In this document: positions 1 to 13,255 of the stretch, piece by piece
Numbering within the stretch: the stretch's first letter is position 1
How the letters are laid out: the number at the start of each line of letters is the position of its first letter
Source of the DNA: Agelaius tricolor
Lineage: Eukaryota > Chordata > Aves > Passeriformes > Icteridae
DNA length: 64,000 nt
Assembly (NCBI GenBank): GCA_023055355.1
Contig: JALJCS010000052.1
Coordinates: 327,501-391,500, forward strand
Reading direction: 5' to 3'
Position numbers and translations under genes: made by a program
Notes under the pieces: model-generated
Database searches by the model: none
Seen by the model: the letters and a program-made list of their open reading frames with translations, nothing else
Told to the model about the DNA's origin: nothing

Positions 1-879
1 TCAAGTTATTTTTTAAGACTGAATTTTATGAATTCAGCAAAGCTCTCTTTTTGAATGTCTGCATACCCCTATAAAACACTGAGGTGACAAAGAGAACGGC
101 AGTGGAAGGAAACCTGGTCCACCTCCCCCTCCTTGAAGCTTTAGGCCAGCGAGTGATTAGAATTTAGTCACTTCATTTGCTTTACCAAGAGAGAATGTTT
201 TCCAGCCTTTATCTTGCCTTTTGGAGCTGATTCACTTTGTAGTCATAAATTCTTGACTCAGTTGGTGAGAAACAATGGCATTACAGCCGTGGATGTTAAA
301 GTGCACTGATGGGAAATGAAGTTTTCATCTTCAGGTCCTTGCTTCAGTAAATCTTCCAAATTCATCAGAAAGAAAGTTCCCAGACCGGTAATCCCCACTC
401 AAATGACCTAATTCAAATAGTCTGTAGGCATAAGAGGCATCAAGCAGGTGCTGTCATCTGTTAGGGGAATACCCAGCCAGTACATGATTGTCTAGTTAGG
501 CGGCAACAATTTTGGAAAGAATTTAGGTTTTTTTGTATTGCAAGTGAATGGTCAATACATTTTATTAGTGGATACGGGTAAAAGAATGTCTTCTGCATCC
601 TTTCAGAGGGGAAGCTTCCCTAGATCTAAAGCTGCTCAGCTCCACGATAGGATGCTTTGTCTGAAAAGGGAACTCAAGTCTTTGTCCTTTTGGATTGCTT
701 CCATAGTTTTTCACTCACTCTTCAGGTAGCTGTTAATATGTTCTGTTATCCCTTGCAAACTTTTATGGGCATAGTCACTGAATTGGTACGTATTCCATGA
801 AGTCCACGGGCCCTGTTGAGATGCAGCCACAGGTCTCAAGGGTGTTAGCAGATGTTATTCTGAGGCCACTCCTAATGAT

Positions 880-1535
880 GTTTGATGGATCATAGTGACT
901 GAGGAAAGTGCCCAAAGACTGGATGAAAGCAAATGTCACCCATCTTGGAAAAAGGCAACTAGGAGGACTTGGAAAAGTACAAGCCAGCCAGCCAGCGTCA
1001 TTTTTATCCCCAGGAAGCTGATGGAGCAGCTATTGCTGGAAAGCATTGCCAGGCACATGAAGGAGGACAAAATAACCTAGTCAGCATGGATTTACCAGGG
1101 GAACTTGATGCTGAACAACTTTTTAAACTCCTCTGATGAATCAACTTGCCCGGTAGATGAAGGGAATATTGTCTGCCTGGGCTTCAGGAAGGTTTTTGAC
1201 ATTTATCTAGGTGGCAGCACACATACATCCCAGAAGTGTGCAAAGAGGAGGGAACCAGTGTCTTTTCAAGGATGCTCAGTGAAAAGACAAGAGGCAGTAG
1301 GCACACACTGAAATACAGGAGATTGCCTCTGCACATCAGCAAATGATTTTTTACTGTGAGGGCGACTGAACCACGGCACAGACTGCCCAGAAAGATTGTG
1401 GAGCCTGGATCTTTGAAGACATTAAAAGTACACCCAGATATAATCCTGGGCAAGAGGCTCTAGGTATCCTGGTTTAAGCAGGGGGGTTGGACCTGGTGAG
1501 CCCCACTGACGCCTTCCACTCTCGTTCATTCTGTG
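880..1535 (+). mobile_element. CR1 LINE 3' fragment
   Basis: The stretch reads like the end of a CR1 reverse-transcriptase ORF followed by its 3' tail. Around 1085-1200 it has the familiar run about a mutant-free target (ggatttaccaggggaa, then the gatgaagggaatattgtctg area). Around 1355-1500 it passes into the tail with gcccagaaagattgtggag and ends in agcaggggggttggacctgg. Frames are broken, so this is a dead, 5'-truncated copy, as most avian CR1s are. It lies inside the duplicated segment and its twin is at 57239-57894. Confidence 0.8.
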
Positions 1536-1539
1536 CTAA

Positions 1540-3534
1540 TGAATTCTCTTAGAGATGCATTTCAAGCAGTGGCATGACAAAGATCTGTGCAGAGAGAGAT
1601 CCAAATGGACATGGGATCTAAGTTCCTTAAGTAGTGCTCAAGAAGAATGCAAAACTCTGGGATAAGTGTCTCTTCCATAACTGAATCCCTTTCACGGGAA
1701 AATTCCCCAGCTATAGAAAGATCTTCTGATAGGCATGCTTAAGACTGACACTGGCTGAGCAAATTTCTCCCTATGTGTGTTTAAGACCAATTAGGATCTT
1801 CACCAAGAGTGTTGTCAACATAGTCACAGAATGTATATTGTTAAGAAGGGACAACTTACATCAGAATGGCAAATATTGGTCCACAAAATGTATTAATGTA
1901 TGGGAACTATCTACTTGGGTTGAAAATAAAAAGAAAGAGTTAGTCTTTATTTATCAATTCCATCGCAATATTGATGAGGTAAGAAAAAGACCTTAGTCCT
2001 TAACCTTCTTAACTCAAGCAAAGATTTTTAAAAATTCCTTGTAAAAAATGTATCCTAATTATCAGACTATGAAACAATTTTAGTTGGGAAAAAAGTTCCA
2101 AAATTGTGTAGATAGTGGTAAAGAAGCCAAGAAAATAGGTAAGAAACAAAAAGAGAGCAAAAGAGTCAGCTTCAGTCTGCAAGCTCGTTCTAGAAGTAAT
2201 CTGCTAGAAAAAGGAACCCCCAGTTGAATTTCCAATGGATTCATGCACTTGATTCAGTCACTAGTCAATGTAAAGACCAATCCTTTTGTACAACTTCTCC
2301 CAGCAACAAAAACCCCAACAGCTTGACACCACCATCATGCCTGTCCCAGATGTATTTTAAAAGAAATTATGCTTTCTTGAAACTCTATTTGCATAAAAGT
2401 TGCAAGACATTGGAGGGATTCTCCACATTCTCATTTCTCCATGTGGCTTGAAAGTCTATTTGATAAAATATGCAACAAAGCATATGATTTATAAGGTAGG
2501 GTAAAATGGATGATTTGGGAATTGATCTCTTGTTGATATTAAACTTCATAGCCACTCTCTGTGAAGTTTCTAAAAGAAATGATGGAGCTGAGGCATGAAG
2601 CTGCCACAACAAGTGTTAAGCAAACATACACACTCCCCTTCACATGCCCCCCTTCCACACACACCTAGGCCCACACAGAGGTCAGCATAGCAGATGATGA
2701 ACACCTTGGAAAAGACCGAAATGCTAAATACCTCTCTTTGGGGGCAAAATAGCTGGTGCAACAATTCAAATATCTGGTGTAAAAATTCTGTTTAATATCT
2801 ACTTCCTATTTAAAACACAGCTTTTCATTTAATTATATGTAGGGAATATTTTCATATTATTTGTTTCTTTACAATTACTTTGTTCTCATGTGTTGTATGT
2901 CTAGGAATATTTTCTTCTAAAAATAGAAAAAAATAGATAATATCCTTTCAGAAGAAAACATTGGTTTATACAATTTTAAACCATCATGATATGGAAGAAT
3001 TCTTTTGTCCCTCACTAAGGTGGAAGAACTATTTGGATCACAGATCATTTACAATGAAATACTTTACCTTTTTAAGATGCTTTCAGTCAATTTCATATCC
3101 TCATTGCTTATTCATTGTAAACAGTAATTTTTCAGTGAAGGGAAAGTGTGTGGTATATCTACATTATGTTCAAACCCAATTCCTACTAAAGGCCAGGCTG
3201 AGCTCCAGTAAATAATGTCCTGAATGATATTTTGCCGCCTTCTTTGGCACTTCATGAAATCCTAACATGAGGAAGTGTTGAAATACAGAGATTTTGTCCC
3301 GTGTAGAAACCCATCCCATGTATTTTATGCTGTAATTCTTCTCTCTTTTAAAATTTGCTATCTTCTGCATAGTTTTCATTAACCTGTTACAGTAGTGAAA
3401 ATCACAGATCAAGGTAATTTTGTAACACTTTGATTTTACCCCAAGAGCTGAGGGAAAACGTGCTCCTATACTTCAATCTGAGTTTCTTCTAGATTCCAAC
3501 TTTGTTTCTCTACCATCAAGAGTCTCCAGTGTTG
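1540..3534. other. No recognisable feature
   Basis: AT-rich sequence without a long open frame, RNA gene or clear transposon. A short CA- and C-rich stretch lies around 2625-2680. I see nothing I can name. Confidence 0.6.
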
Positions 3535-3660
3535 CTGCTCAAAGCCCCATCCAACCTGACCTTGAATACTTTCAGGGATGGGACACCCACTACTTCTCTG
3601 GGCAACCTGTTCCAGTGTTCCAGCACCCCCACAGTAAAAAATGTCTTCCTTTCATCTAAT
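3535..3660 (-). mobile_element. CR1 LINE fragment, antisense
   Basis: The plus strand reads gggcaacctgttccagtg at about 3600, the reverse complement of the common CR1 tail motif in which 'cactggaacaggttgccc' precedes the 3' end. The neighbouring caaagccccatccaacctg also fits. It is a fragment of about 125 bp, with its twin at 59894-60019. Confidence 0.75.
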
Positions 3661-6600
3661 ATGTGTCAGAAGTATTAAATCTAGGCATATAAACTTTGAG
3701 GAAAGGTTTGAAATTCTTTTGATTTGAATCACATTTTCTATGAATACTGACTTACAGATGACTAAAATATGTGGATGGGCGTTTGAGCTGACACTTTTTG
3801 AAAAGGTGCATGGAATTTAAAATTAAAACCAGTGCCATTAAAAGCTTTGTGCCGTTTTCTTTTTCCTCTGGTATTCAAAATTGCATATATCAAATATCTG
3901 TGCTTCATACAAAGCTCTTAGACACTCTCAGAAAAAAGCTTTTCTTTCAGACTAAGTTGCAGTTTACGTAGAACACTAGTACTAGTGAAGGTTTTTCTGG
4001 GCATAGGGGGAACACCTTCTCATTGGATTTGTGTGCAGAATGCATTTTATGCAAACTGGAAAATTGATCCCAGCTGTGTTCTAGTCATCATTCTTACTGC
4101 ATCAGGCCTGAAGATTCTGTGAAAAGTAGCCTGTGGACCTTGAACATAGCTCATGTGAAACAGATGAGAGGCGATGGAGAAGTTGAGGGAGAGAATAAAG
4201 AGCATATGGCCCAGTACAGACTAACAATTGTTTGGCACCCTTTAAAGGCTGTCTTTGACAAGCAGGGCTGAAGCAGGTCTGCAAAATATCCGAGAGATCA
4301 AAATCCATTGAAGCAAATTCCCCTGGCCAGTCACCTTGCCGCCGATAATTCACTCTCCATAGCAGCTGATCAGGCCTAACAATGCTGCTGCAGAAGTATT
4401 GTGAAAAAGGTAGGCATATTTTCACAGATGCAGGGGAAAATCCCCTTGGATGATGGTTCCAAGGGATTACTTGATGGAGCAAGTTATGTACCCTTATCTA
4501 CCGTGCAATATCTAAGTTGGTGAGTTCACTATCTGTCAGCATCACTTTCGAAAATAAATGTTTGATCCACAAAACAATATTTCATATGTCCTGTCTACCT
4601 GCTTCATTTCAGCCAATGAATAGGCTACGTTCCATCAGCAAAGGGTTTATGATCCTATGTTTCTTTAAACTGTGATAATTCTTTATTTTTTTCTAAATCA
4701 GACACTGTCTATTCATAAGATTCAGATGTCCATGGCAGGGGTGTAATTAAATTCACATGTTAAAAAATAACCTTCTTCTTGTTATCTTTTTATTAAATTA
4801 CTGACATGTAACATCCGTCTGAGAGCTGAAGAAAACCCCTTCATTTGCTGTTTGCCAAGTATCATCTATGTGATACAAATTCTACTTGAGAAATCACACC
4901 CGTACATTGCCATGTAGCACTACTAGTAATGCTTTCACAACCTTTTCTTCATCATTAGGTCTTTTGGTGAAGTGAATGATTAGAACATAGGCAAGGGCAT
5001 TTGTTCAAGATGCTCCAGAAAGAGCTGTGGTCTGTTCTCTTCTTTGCTGCCTATGTTAGCACTGAGCTGCAAAAAAGGAAAGATTACTAGGAAAAGTGTT
5101 ACTTTCAGTCTAAACTTGTAAATGATGTTTGGAATACCCTGTTAAATGACAAGGTGCTCTTTTAAAATATGGCATCTTAAGGGAAAATGTCAGCTTTAAA
5201 AAGGTTTTGAGACAGTTGCTTCTGGAAAAAAAAAAAAAAAAAAGAAAAGAATTGGAGGCTTCTAAGGTCTTTAGGCATACTATTTTGAAGATTGATTCAA
5301 ACCAGTTTCTTCATATAGGAAGAACAGAGGACCATAGATGCAACCCATTTGAAAATGGATTTCTATATGTTTCTGGTTGGGATTACCAGGCATCATTTCT
5401 TGTGAAGTCGAGGGACTGCAGTTAGCACTCCAATAATTTCCTTCCCTGAAATTCATCTGCATTTGGTCCTTTTTCCAGAGTCCCCATTTATTAGTGAAGG
5501 TATACTCTATCTATGCATTAGAATATTCCATTAGAGTGTGTGACTCATACTTGCTAGTTAAAATGAGCTGGAGCGGAATGGATAGTTACAGTTGCGTGTA
5601 TACAATAGTCTTATTTTGGCAAGTTTTCTTTAGACAATGTTGAAGCAGCACTAGCAACTAGGAAGTACAGCTTGCAGCAGGGAAGGACACTCTTCTGCTT
5701 TCTCAAGTTTCCTGTAGTTAAATAGACGCCAAAAGGCTTTTCCTAGTACTACTACTGTCTTGTAGGAATACTTGATCTAATCCTATCTTTGATCAAATTC
5801 CTAATGGGTTACTTTTCTACAAGGCAGAACATTTTTCTTTTAATAATATGTATTTTGTAAGTTGGAAACATGAACTTGTGCACCAGTCACGTGGACTGTA
5901 CTCCTTATTAAGTTTCACAACCTTCTTGAGAAAATATTGACTGTGTGTAACTTCAAAAGGAGAATTCTGGGCATCTTCATTCTATTGATGTACTTGTTTT
6001 TCTCCCATGCTGGTATTGTTTTCTATCATTTTTACCAACAGAAATATTTTTCCCTGACACCTATGGAAAAGACCTATGTTTACTCAACAGTGCAGCGTCA
6101 GTCCATTGTTTAGAATGATTTCAACATGGTCCCAAACATATGGGACAGCTAGACAGCAGAGGTTAGCAACAGGGAATGGGAATAACTTCTGAACCGTTTC
6201 AGTAGATTTCCCAGGAAGGGCTTGCTTTCTGCCACTGCAAATTTTCCCAGAGATTTTGTCTGGTGAAGAGTTGCATCAAAAGAGTGTTTTTGCCCAAACC
6301 TTGGGGCAAGCTCTGTCTCCGATTTACTAGTGAATGCAAAGAGGGTGAAAGTGCTGCTTCAAAGCCCTCTGTGCGCTTTCTGTACCAAGAGGGGGGGTGA
6401 CCCCAGCAATAAGTTTTGATCTCTCTTCAGAACACAAGGCATGTCATCACCTCATTCATCTTCTTCTGGGACTCATAGCATCTTAAGACGAAGAAGCTCT
6501 CTTGCTTGCTGAAGTGCGTTCAGCAAAAAAACCTTGTCTCATCAGCAGATTTGAACACAACTACAGTCGAGTCAATTCCAATGCTGGCAGGGCAATACTC

Positions 6601-9600
6601 TACCCCACTAGTAACATGCCACTATTAGAAGACTGTGTAAAACTATTTTTGTACAAAGTAATCGGAGGGAAAAATAGAATTGGGAAGAACTGCACATTGT
6701 TCTGGAAAAAGCCTCCTGCCTCAGTCTTACAGACATCATTTGCTGGTATCATTTTTAATAGTTGGGGTTTTTTAAATTTTGTAGAAGAAAAAATATTACT
6801 GCACCTTTATGTTTCCTTAATAGAAGTACAGCCATTTCTTAATAGAATAGAAGTAAGCCATTTGGATATGTACAAATGGTCTTTTCAAATACATATGCTA
6901 TAGCCCACTGTGAAAGTAATTAGCTATAAAGAGAAATCTAAAGGTTTAAAAAGATTTTGGAAGAAAGTAAGTCTAAGGTGATAGAAGAAGAAGAAAACAG
7001 CAGTTTTCTTCTGGTGAAAAAAAAACAAAGGGAGGACCTTGTACAGTGGAGATGTATTATTTGACTTCCTGAAAAACTGAGTAGGTTTGCTATTGCCAAT
7101 GGTTTTCATTAGGAAGGAAGAGATTCCTTTGGCAAAAAAACCCCTTCAAACTGACTTGACAAAAATGTTATGACACTTAACTTCACCAGTCCTGAAGAAA
7201 AATTCTCATCACTTGATCTGGAAATCATGATGGTAATGGAGACAAGGATGTCTAAGCCATGCCATCAGGAACATAAAAAAGCATTAGAATGCAGGTAAGA
7301 CTGAGCTCCTGAACTAGTGTGAAGAGAATGCAACAAAGACATTTTCCTTTAAGAGTCTTCAGGATGGAGAGCAGATCAAATTTTTTCATGTGAAGTATTT
7401 CTGAATAGAATGAATCTTCAAAATAACATTGTTTTCCAAAACCTGTCTACAGTATCTCTTACCATGATACACAGTTCCTATGAATAGAAAAAGCAAAGCA
7501 CTTTTTTCCAAACTGTTGTGCACTCTTAAGCAATCTACAATAAAAATAGTATTTTTTCATGCTGGGAATGATGTGAATTACAAAAAAGCCTTGTAGCACA
7601 CTTGGCACTGTGGTCTCTTGATTAGCATAGCTTTTTATTCATCAAACACGTTTCACATTGACTATTTTTCTCTTTTAAATAACGGCATCTTTGTACTTAT
7701 GCAGCATCCATGAAGAATTTCTTGGGTGTTATTTTGTACCTGATCCTAAATGGCAGGTTCTGCATTCTGCCATCTGTCTAGCTTTCCCATTTGATGCAGC
7801 TTCTGAGAGGTATTTTCAGAATCGAGGACTACTTGCAAGAATGATGCTAAATCCATGCATTTTACTCCTTGGTTAATGCAAAACTATTTTTCCTTTACAC
7901 TTCAATGAGAACAGGAAAATAATGATGGTGAGTTCAATCCTTAGAGTAATACAAAGAGGACTATTATCATCATTAGAAACCAAGCAAGGTGTATTTATTG
8001 CACATGCATGATACTCACTGATGCAAATTACCCTGTAAATTCAGAAGGAATCTGTATCATAGGAGTGGATGGACTGTTTCTACTGATATTTTGCTTAAAG
8101 CAGAAAATTAATTCTTTTGACAGCCAACTCATGATTGCAAGCTCACTTTCAACTACAGCTTTCAAACAGATGAAACATGTCTGTTTATAAAACGATACAG
8201 TACAGTACACAGTAGCAAGTCAGGTCATAGACATTGAAAAGAAAAAAACAGATCAAAGGACAGATTCATTCACATCTACAAGCCCTCAAGAGTGTACAGG
8301 TCAAATGTCCCCAGAAAACTAGGCTGGTGGCGCAAATTCTCTATGTTGGCACCAGCAGAAGCAGCTGCTATCTTGATAGGATGCAATCTTGCTTACATCA
8401 CCCTTCAGAGCAATCTTCTGTACCCCTGCCCAATACACCTTCTGCTCTATTCCTTGGACTTCACATTTGCATTTCTACAGAGTCCTGTCCTGCAAACTGA
8501 CTCAAAGTTCAGGTAGTAGATTTCCAAGATTTAGAAATGTTGTGTGAGGTTCATTTATTTCATATTTCATTCCATCTAAGCAAACTGTAACTTTCTGAAG
8601 TGAAATATTTCGAGTATGTCCCGTGTATTTTAATGTTAGCTCTGCTTCACATTCAAACTTCTCACAGACCCCTGTGATGCCTTGCTGCAAAAATATATAG
8701 CTGCCAAGAGTGGTTGTGGGAAGTTAGAATTGCCAGAAAACCATACAAACAATCTAACAATAGAGCCTTGGATTTCTGAATATAATTGCACCATGTAAAG
8801 TCAAAATACAATATTTAAATGATTTTAGATAATGATGAGTGTGGGCTAGAGAGAATCCAGATAGAATTTTATTTTTTTAAACAGTTCCGGGAAAAACATG
8901 GCCTTGACTTGGAAGTATAGCAGGAAATATTTTTATACAGCATGAGTTCTCATTACCTAATCATACGATTTGTAGACCTGAATTGGAAACCAGGAAATAA
9001 ACGAAGAAAAATATTCAAGCTATAAAAGATGGGAGTTTAAAATTTTCTTGGTATTTCTGATTAAAGCTATTAGGTAGCTAAATGGTCACCCATTATTTTA
9101 AAAAGCATCTGGACATTAAAATAGGTAAATTTCTGCGGGACTTGGATGTCAGCTATTCCTGAAAAGCTTTATTTCACTGCTTTCCAACCCTGAATCAATC
9201 CACTTAAATGCAGCTGTATTTCAGATGCTCAGTGGAACTGTCCATGTAATGCATATAGTTGACAAATAATCTGCAGAAAAAGCTAGATCGATTTGAAGAT
9301 CTTTTCCTGTAAATGGTATTCACGTTATTTGTACAAACACACAGATGGGATTTCTGCTGTCTTCTTCAGGCCACTTCCTCCAGAGAGCTCTCCATCAAAT
9401 CTCTCTAGTTCTACTCTTCTGGTGATCCAAAGTCAGCACTGGGATGGTCCAAATGCATGAATTACTGTCTGCTAGAGGTGCACCCTGAGGGCTTCTGTGT
9501 GCAGCATCACGTGAGCCCTACTAAAGTCACCCTGTTGGTATAAACTGAGCTAGCTGGACCTTAAGGGACAAGATTGTGCACTGATATTGTAATAGAAATT

Positions 9601-9985
9601 AGGTACTAAGAAGGAGGCTGGAAGATTTAAATATTTCTGCCTCCAGCTTAAGCAACACTCAATCTTGGTCTTTATCGGAAAAACTAGGTGAATTAACCTA
9701 TTTGGCATTCCTATGCCAAAAATGTCAGTAATACAACAAGAACCGTCAAAAGAGTAACAATTCCAATCCTTACTTTGTAAAAGTAATTCATTGGAAGAAG
9801 TCGGGAAGAAGGATGAAACATGCCAATATCCTACCCTGAGAATCATTCTGTTGATTTGCACAGGTTTCTTATTATATACCCATCTAATGCATTGGACATG
9901 CGTGCTTGCGATGACACAAATACTTGCAAAGCTTACCAGATAAACCATGTTCTCTTCAGACAGCAAAACATTTCTTGATGGTTGT
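3661..9985. other. No recognisable gene; AT-rich non-coding DNA
   Basis: More than 6 kb with no domain, RNA or transposon that I recognise. The longest open frames are 126 codons at 4102-4482 (minus), 133 codons at 6502-6903 (plus) and 138 codons at 9550-9966 (minus). None has a familiar motif, a convincing exon structure or signs of codon bias. The first two lie within the duplicated segment. A run of about 19 A residues occurs at 5226-5244. The twin copy is shorter there. Confidence 0.6.
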
Positions 9986-9989
9986 GTTT

Positions 9990-10056
9990 GCTAATTACAT
10001 TTAGACTCAATGTTCTTAAAGGTCTTTTCCAGCCAAAGTGATTCCATCATTCTCGA
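9990..10056 (+). mobile_element. CR1 LINE 3' tail fragment
   Basis: The sequence ggtcttttccagccaaagtg followed by attccatcattct matches the extreme 3' end of CR1, which finishes in short attctatgattct-like repeats. Only about 60 bases are recognisable. The solo LTR at 10073 begins 17 bases downstream. Confidence 0.6.
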
Positions 10057-10072
10057 AGTCGCAGATCCTGCT

Positions 10073-11422
10073 TGTCTTGGTTGAGGGCAAATTTGGCAGC
10101 AATCCTCAAGAAGGGGTGATTTATTAAAAATATTGATCTAGTACTGATATCCAACTGTGATGGACAAAGGCTCCCTAACAGTTCAAAATTAGAAAGTGTA
10201 TGTTTATTGCAACGCTGGGCAGCGTGCGGGATAGCTCCCAAATACACGCTGTGATTTAGAGGTGATAACAGAGTCTTTTTATCTATACAAGTATTGAATA
10301 CCCAAAAGACAAATACATGTTCATAATTTAGGTACATCCCATCATTCCTCACTTCGTATGGTAATCAGTTCAAAAGCTATTAAGCACGTGTAGTTTGTTC
10401 CTCAAAATGAATCGGTGGTCCCTTTCATGGGGAGGGGTTCCAAAATGAGGAAATAAATGAAGTCTTCCTGGTTCTGAACTTTCTACATTTTCAATGCAAA
10501 TATGACAAATGAACCCATTGGTAGAACTCCCATTCCCCATCTTCAATTGGTTTCAGAACAGAGGTGGCCTACAATTGTCTTATGTTCCTAAAAGCTATTT
10601 ATGAGTTTCTGTATTCTTCATGATAAACCCAGCTAAGCAAACATGATGTTGACAAGCAATCAATTATTAGTTAACTACTAACTCTTAACTTCATCAAGGC
10701 CTACCTATTTATTTTGATAAACTCTAATAAGGCTTATCTCTGACTAAAACCTCAGCTCCTCTAAAATCCCTAAATTTCTTTAAAGTTCATGTCTCAGGGG
10801 GCCCCCCCCCAGAAAGCCCACCTACACGGCCCCTCCCCTCAACTGGTCTGGGAAACATTTCCTCTGAGAGAAGTGGAAAAAATCTGTTTATTTAACAGGG
10901 AAAGCACCCCCCAGCACAAAAAATGAACAATACCAGATGACAAAACTCAATCGCCGCTCTGAAGAGACAACAAATTCAGAAAGTCTCTCCTGTGGATGCT
11001 TGCTCTGTTATCAATCCCTCCGGCACTGGGAAAGGCTGCTGCCCAGAGTAGGCCCCCATAGGCCACAAAGTGCAAGCTCTCAGTGCTCTCCAGGTCCCAG
11101 TCTGGAGCAGGTTTGAACAGTTCCAAGAAAAGGGAAAGAAAAAAAGACAGTCCAGGGAAAACTCTGCCTCAGCCAGCTAAACCAACTGAAAAGCAAAGAA
11201 CACTCTGTTCTGCTCCATCAGTGCCCAGACAACACAGTGCAGCACAGAATGTGGAGCAGTGTTGCTTTTAGAAGGTGAGTGCAGCCTGTGATAACAAACT
11301 CCGTACTTCTTCTTCTCCCCACCTTTGCTCTCAGAAGCAGTCTTGAAGGCAGAGAATAGAATATCCAGCATTAACAGAACAGATGGCTGGGGATACAAGC
11401 ATCATAAAGTCACCCTAGGACA
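10073..11422 (-). mobile_element. Solo LTR, family 1 copy A, with an internal insertion
   Basis: The ends read TGTCTTGG and CCTAGGACA on the plus strand, so the element has the TG...CA ends of an LTR. A perfect 5-bp target-site duplication, CTGCT, lies at 10068-10072 and 11423-11427. Orientation is minus because a TAAATAAA-like polyadenylation signal reads on that strand near 10890. The sequence aligns with copies at 13256, 22674 and 51871, sharing the gggcaaattt block and the aagcatcataa...tcaccctagga end. Without the nested element at 10117-10796 the LTR would be about 670 bp. No internal retroviral region remains, so it is a solo LTR formed by LTR-LTR recombination. Confidence 0.9.
10117..10796 (-). 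mobile_element. LTR nested inside solo LTR copy A
   Basis: This 680-bp block interrupts copy A about 44 bases from its plus-strand left end. On the minus strand it starts TGAGACATGAAC and ends AATAAATCA, giving TG...CA ends. A minus-strand GCAATAAACA polyadenylation signal lies near 10205. The flanking target sites are G-rich (aagggg on the left, ggggg on the right), so the target duplication cannot be read cleanly. It is a different LTR family from its host. Confidence 0.65.
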
Positions 11423-11427
11423 CTGCT

Positions 11428-12438
11428 CTACTGAGATATGTCACCAGACTATGCTAAGACAAAGTTTTGGAACTGCTAATTAAAATTCTACTATCACAGT
11501 GAAGCTGAGGAGGAAAGACAGCTCACTCCAGTTACCTTGTGGCATGCCAATACTTCCTTTCAATCACAATGGTTTTCGTCTTTAAGTCCGTGACATCACA
11601 GGCATAATTCAACATCTTTTGGGCAGGAAGGAAGATATTCTTCTTCTCATTATACTGATGGGTAAGCTGAAATGCAAAGCAGTTAATTCAAAGTGAAACA
11701 GCCATAAAGTCAATAGTAAAACTCACCACAGTTTTGTTTACCAACCCAAGTCCTTACTATCCCAAAATACAAGAACAGCTGTAAAAGCCTTGTGGTTTCT
11801 TCATTTTTTCCTATACCTACATGGGAGGGTAAGGGATAAATGATCCCAAACAATGGTAATCCACAACAAAGCATTCTTGACATCATATTCAGCTTTTGCA
11901 TAGTGAGCTCTTCACCTGATCAAGTTATTCCATTGCAATAGTTTGGGGAGTATCTTAGAGGGCTGGCTGTTGTTTGGTTTAAACCATCTTGATCATTCAG
12001 GAACCCAGTAGCAATGAGAAAGTTCAAAATAAGATAGTGCTACGCAGTGATTTTCCTATATGACAGACGTATTTCTACAAGACAGAAGGCTGACCTAATG
12101 CTTCCCTACAACATGGCTGAAGTGGCATCCTGTTCCCCATAGGTTTTTCCGTTTAATTTTAGCAGCTTTCTTACTAGATTAATGAGCTGAACTAACTCAA
12201 AAAGGAATCAGATAAGTGCCAGAGCTTTAAAACAAACAACAACAACAACAAAAAAGATGCAAAATGGTGATTTGTGGGTGCGTTTGAAAACAGAAATTTT
12301 TTTGTATTTTTCATAGAGACATGGCATTCTCTAGAATGATATTGCTCCAACGCTTTGAGTTTGGTTTTCTTTTTCCCCCTCAATTGTAAATGTTATGCAT
12401 TCTTTTTGGCCAGTTCAGGAAATAGATTTTCTGATACG
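11428..12438. other. No recognisable feature
   Basis: Spacer between solo LTR A and the provirus. A short (AAC)n run lies at about 12233-12252. I see no gene or further repeat. Confidence 0.6.
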
Positions 12439-13255
12439 TGTGAAAGACAGTCTAAAGTTCCCCTCATTTGCCTCACGACCATTCCCAGGACAGACACTGG
12501 GACCCTAAAGACACCGATGGGAATTCTGGCCTGCCAGTAATGGATGAACACCAAAAATCCTGAGGCCCCTGAGCAGAATTCTGGCCTGCCAAGTGATTGT
12601 TCACAGCTGTGTCTTCAGTGACTGCTTCTAGCAGGGCCTGCCAAAGGGCGACCCAGCCTATATGCTTGCACCTGCTTCACGACAATAGACCAGGAATTTT
12701 CCCACCTCTTGGCCAGATGAACTTGCTGGGGCAACTTGGTAGCCCCCCCATGGAAAATCCTTCCTCTGCTCCACTACCACCGTGAGGCACCGAGGTTGAA
12801 GCCCCCCTACCAAGGACTGAGACTGAGACACCTGTAATTCTGATGCAGGGGTGCTGGCCTGACTGAAGCAGGATGCCTGCTGAGTGTTGCCTACAGATGT
12901 GCCTACAGGACCTAGACTGGTTTCCCCCAGAAAGCAGTCCTGAAACAGTGGGTCCCACTCACTGCTGCTACTGACTTATCCTGCTGAGAACATGGACTGT
13001 CTGTACCCGTCTTCAATACCTTTTTCCCCCTCAGCAATTTCAATAGACTTCTTCTTCTTGATTGGATCTGTTCCCCCTCAGCCATTTCAAGATTCTGTTT
13101 CCCCCCTCAGCAATGGACTATAATAGAACCTTGAGTTCACCAGGACTTAACCTTGAGTTAACCAGGCAGGGCCATTATCTTCCCAACGTGACTAGGCAAA
13201 CTCTGTCGGCTGGACTATGAGGACTTAGTCTCTCCACATTTGGTAGCTATACTCC

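Larger units (their letters stand above)
1..7645 (+). repeat. Left copy of a long direct duplication
   Basis: This stretch recurs in the same orientation at 56359-64000. By eye I see roughly two dozen substitutions and a few homopolymer length changes over 7.6 kb, so identity is about 99.7%. Examples: a G-to-A change at 606, and an A-run near 5227 that is three bases longer here. The repeat runs off both window edges, so its true length is unknown. The copy contains CR1 fragments but no recognisable gene. The spacing implies a unit of about 56.36 kb if the arrangement is a tandem array. A false assembly duplication of two haplotypes is the main alternative. Confidence 0.97.

Noticed and set aside
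4102..4482. A 126-codon minus-strand frame kept in both copies
   Set aside because: It differs at two residues between copies that are only about 0.3% apart, with no sign of constraint, and no family is recognised.
6502..6903. A 133-codon frame that is identical in both duplication copies
   Set aside because: At 0.3% divergence about one change would be expected in 400 bases, so identity is not evidence of selection. No motif or splice context recognised.
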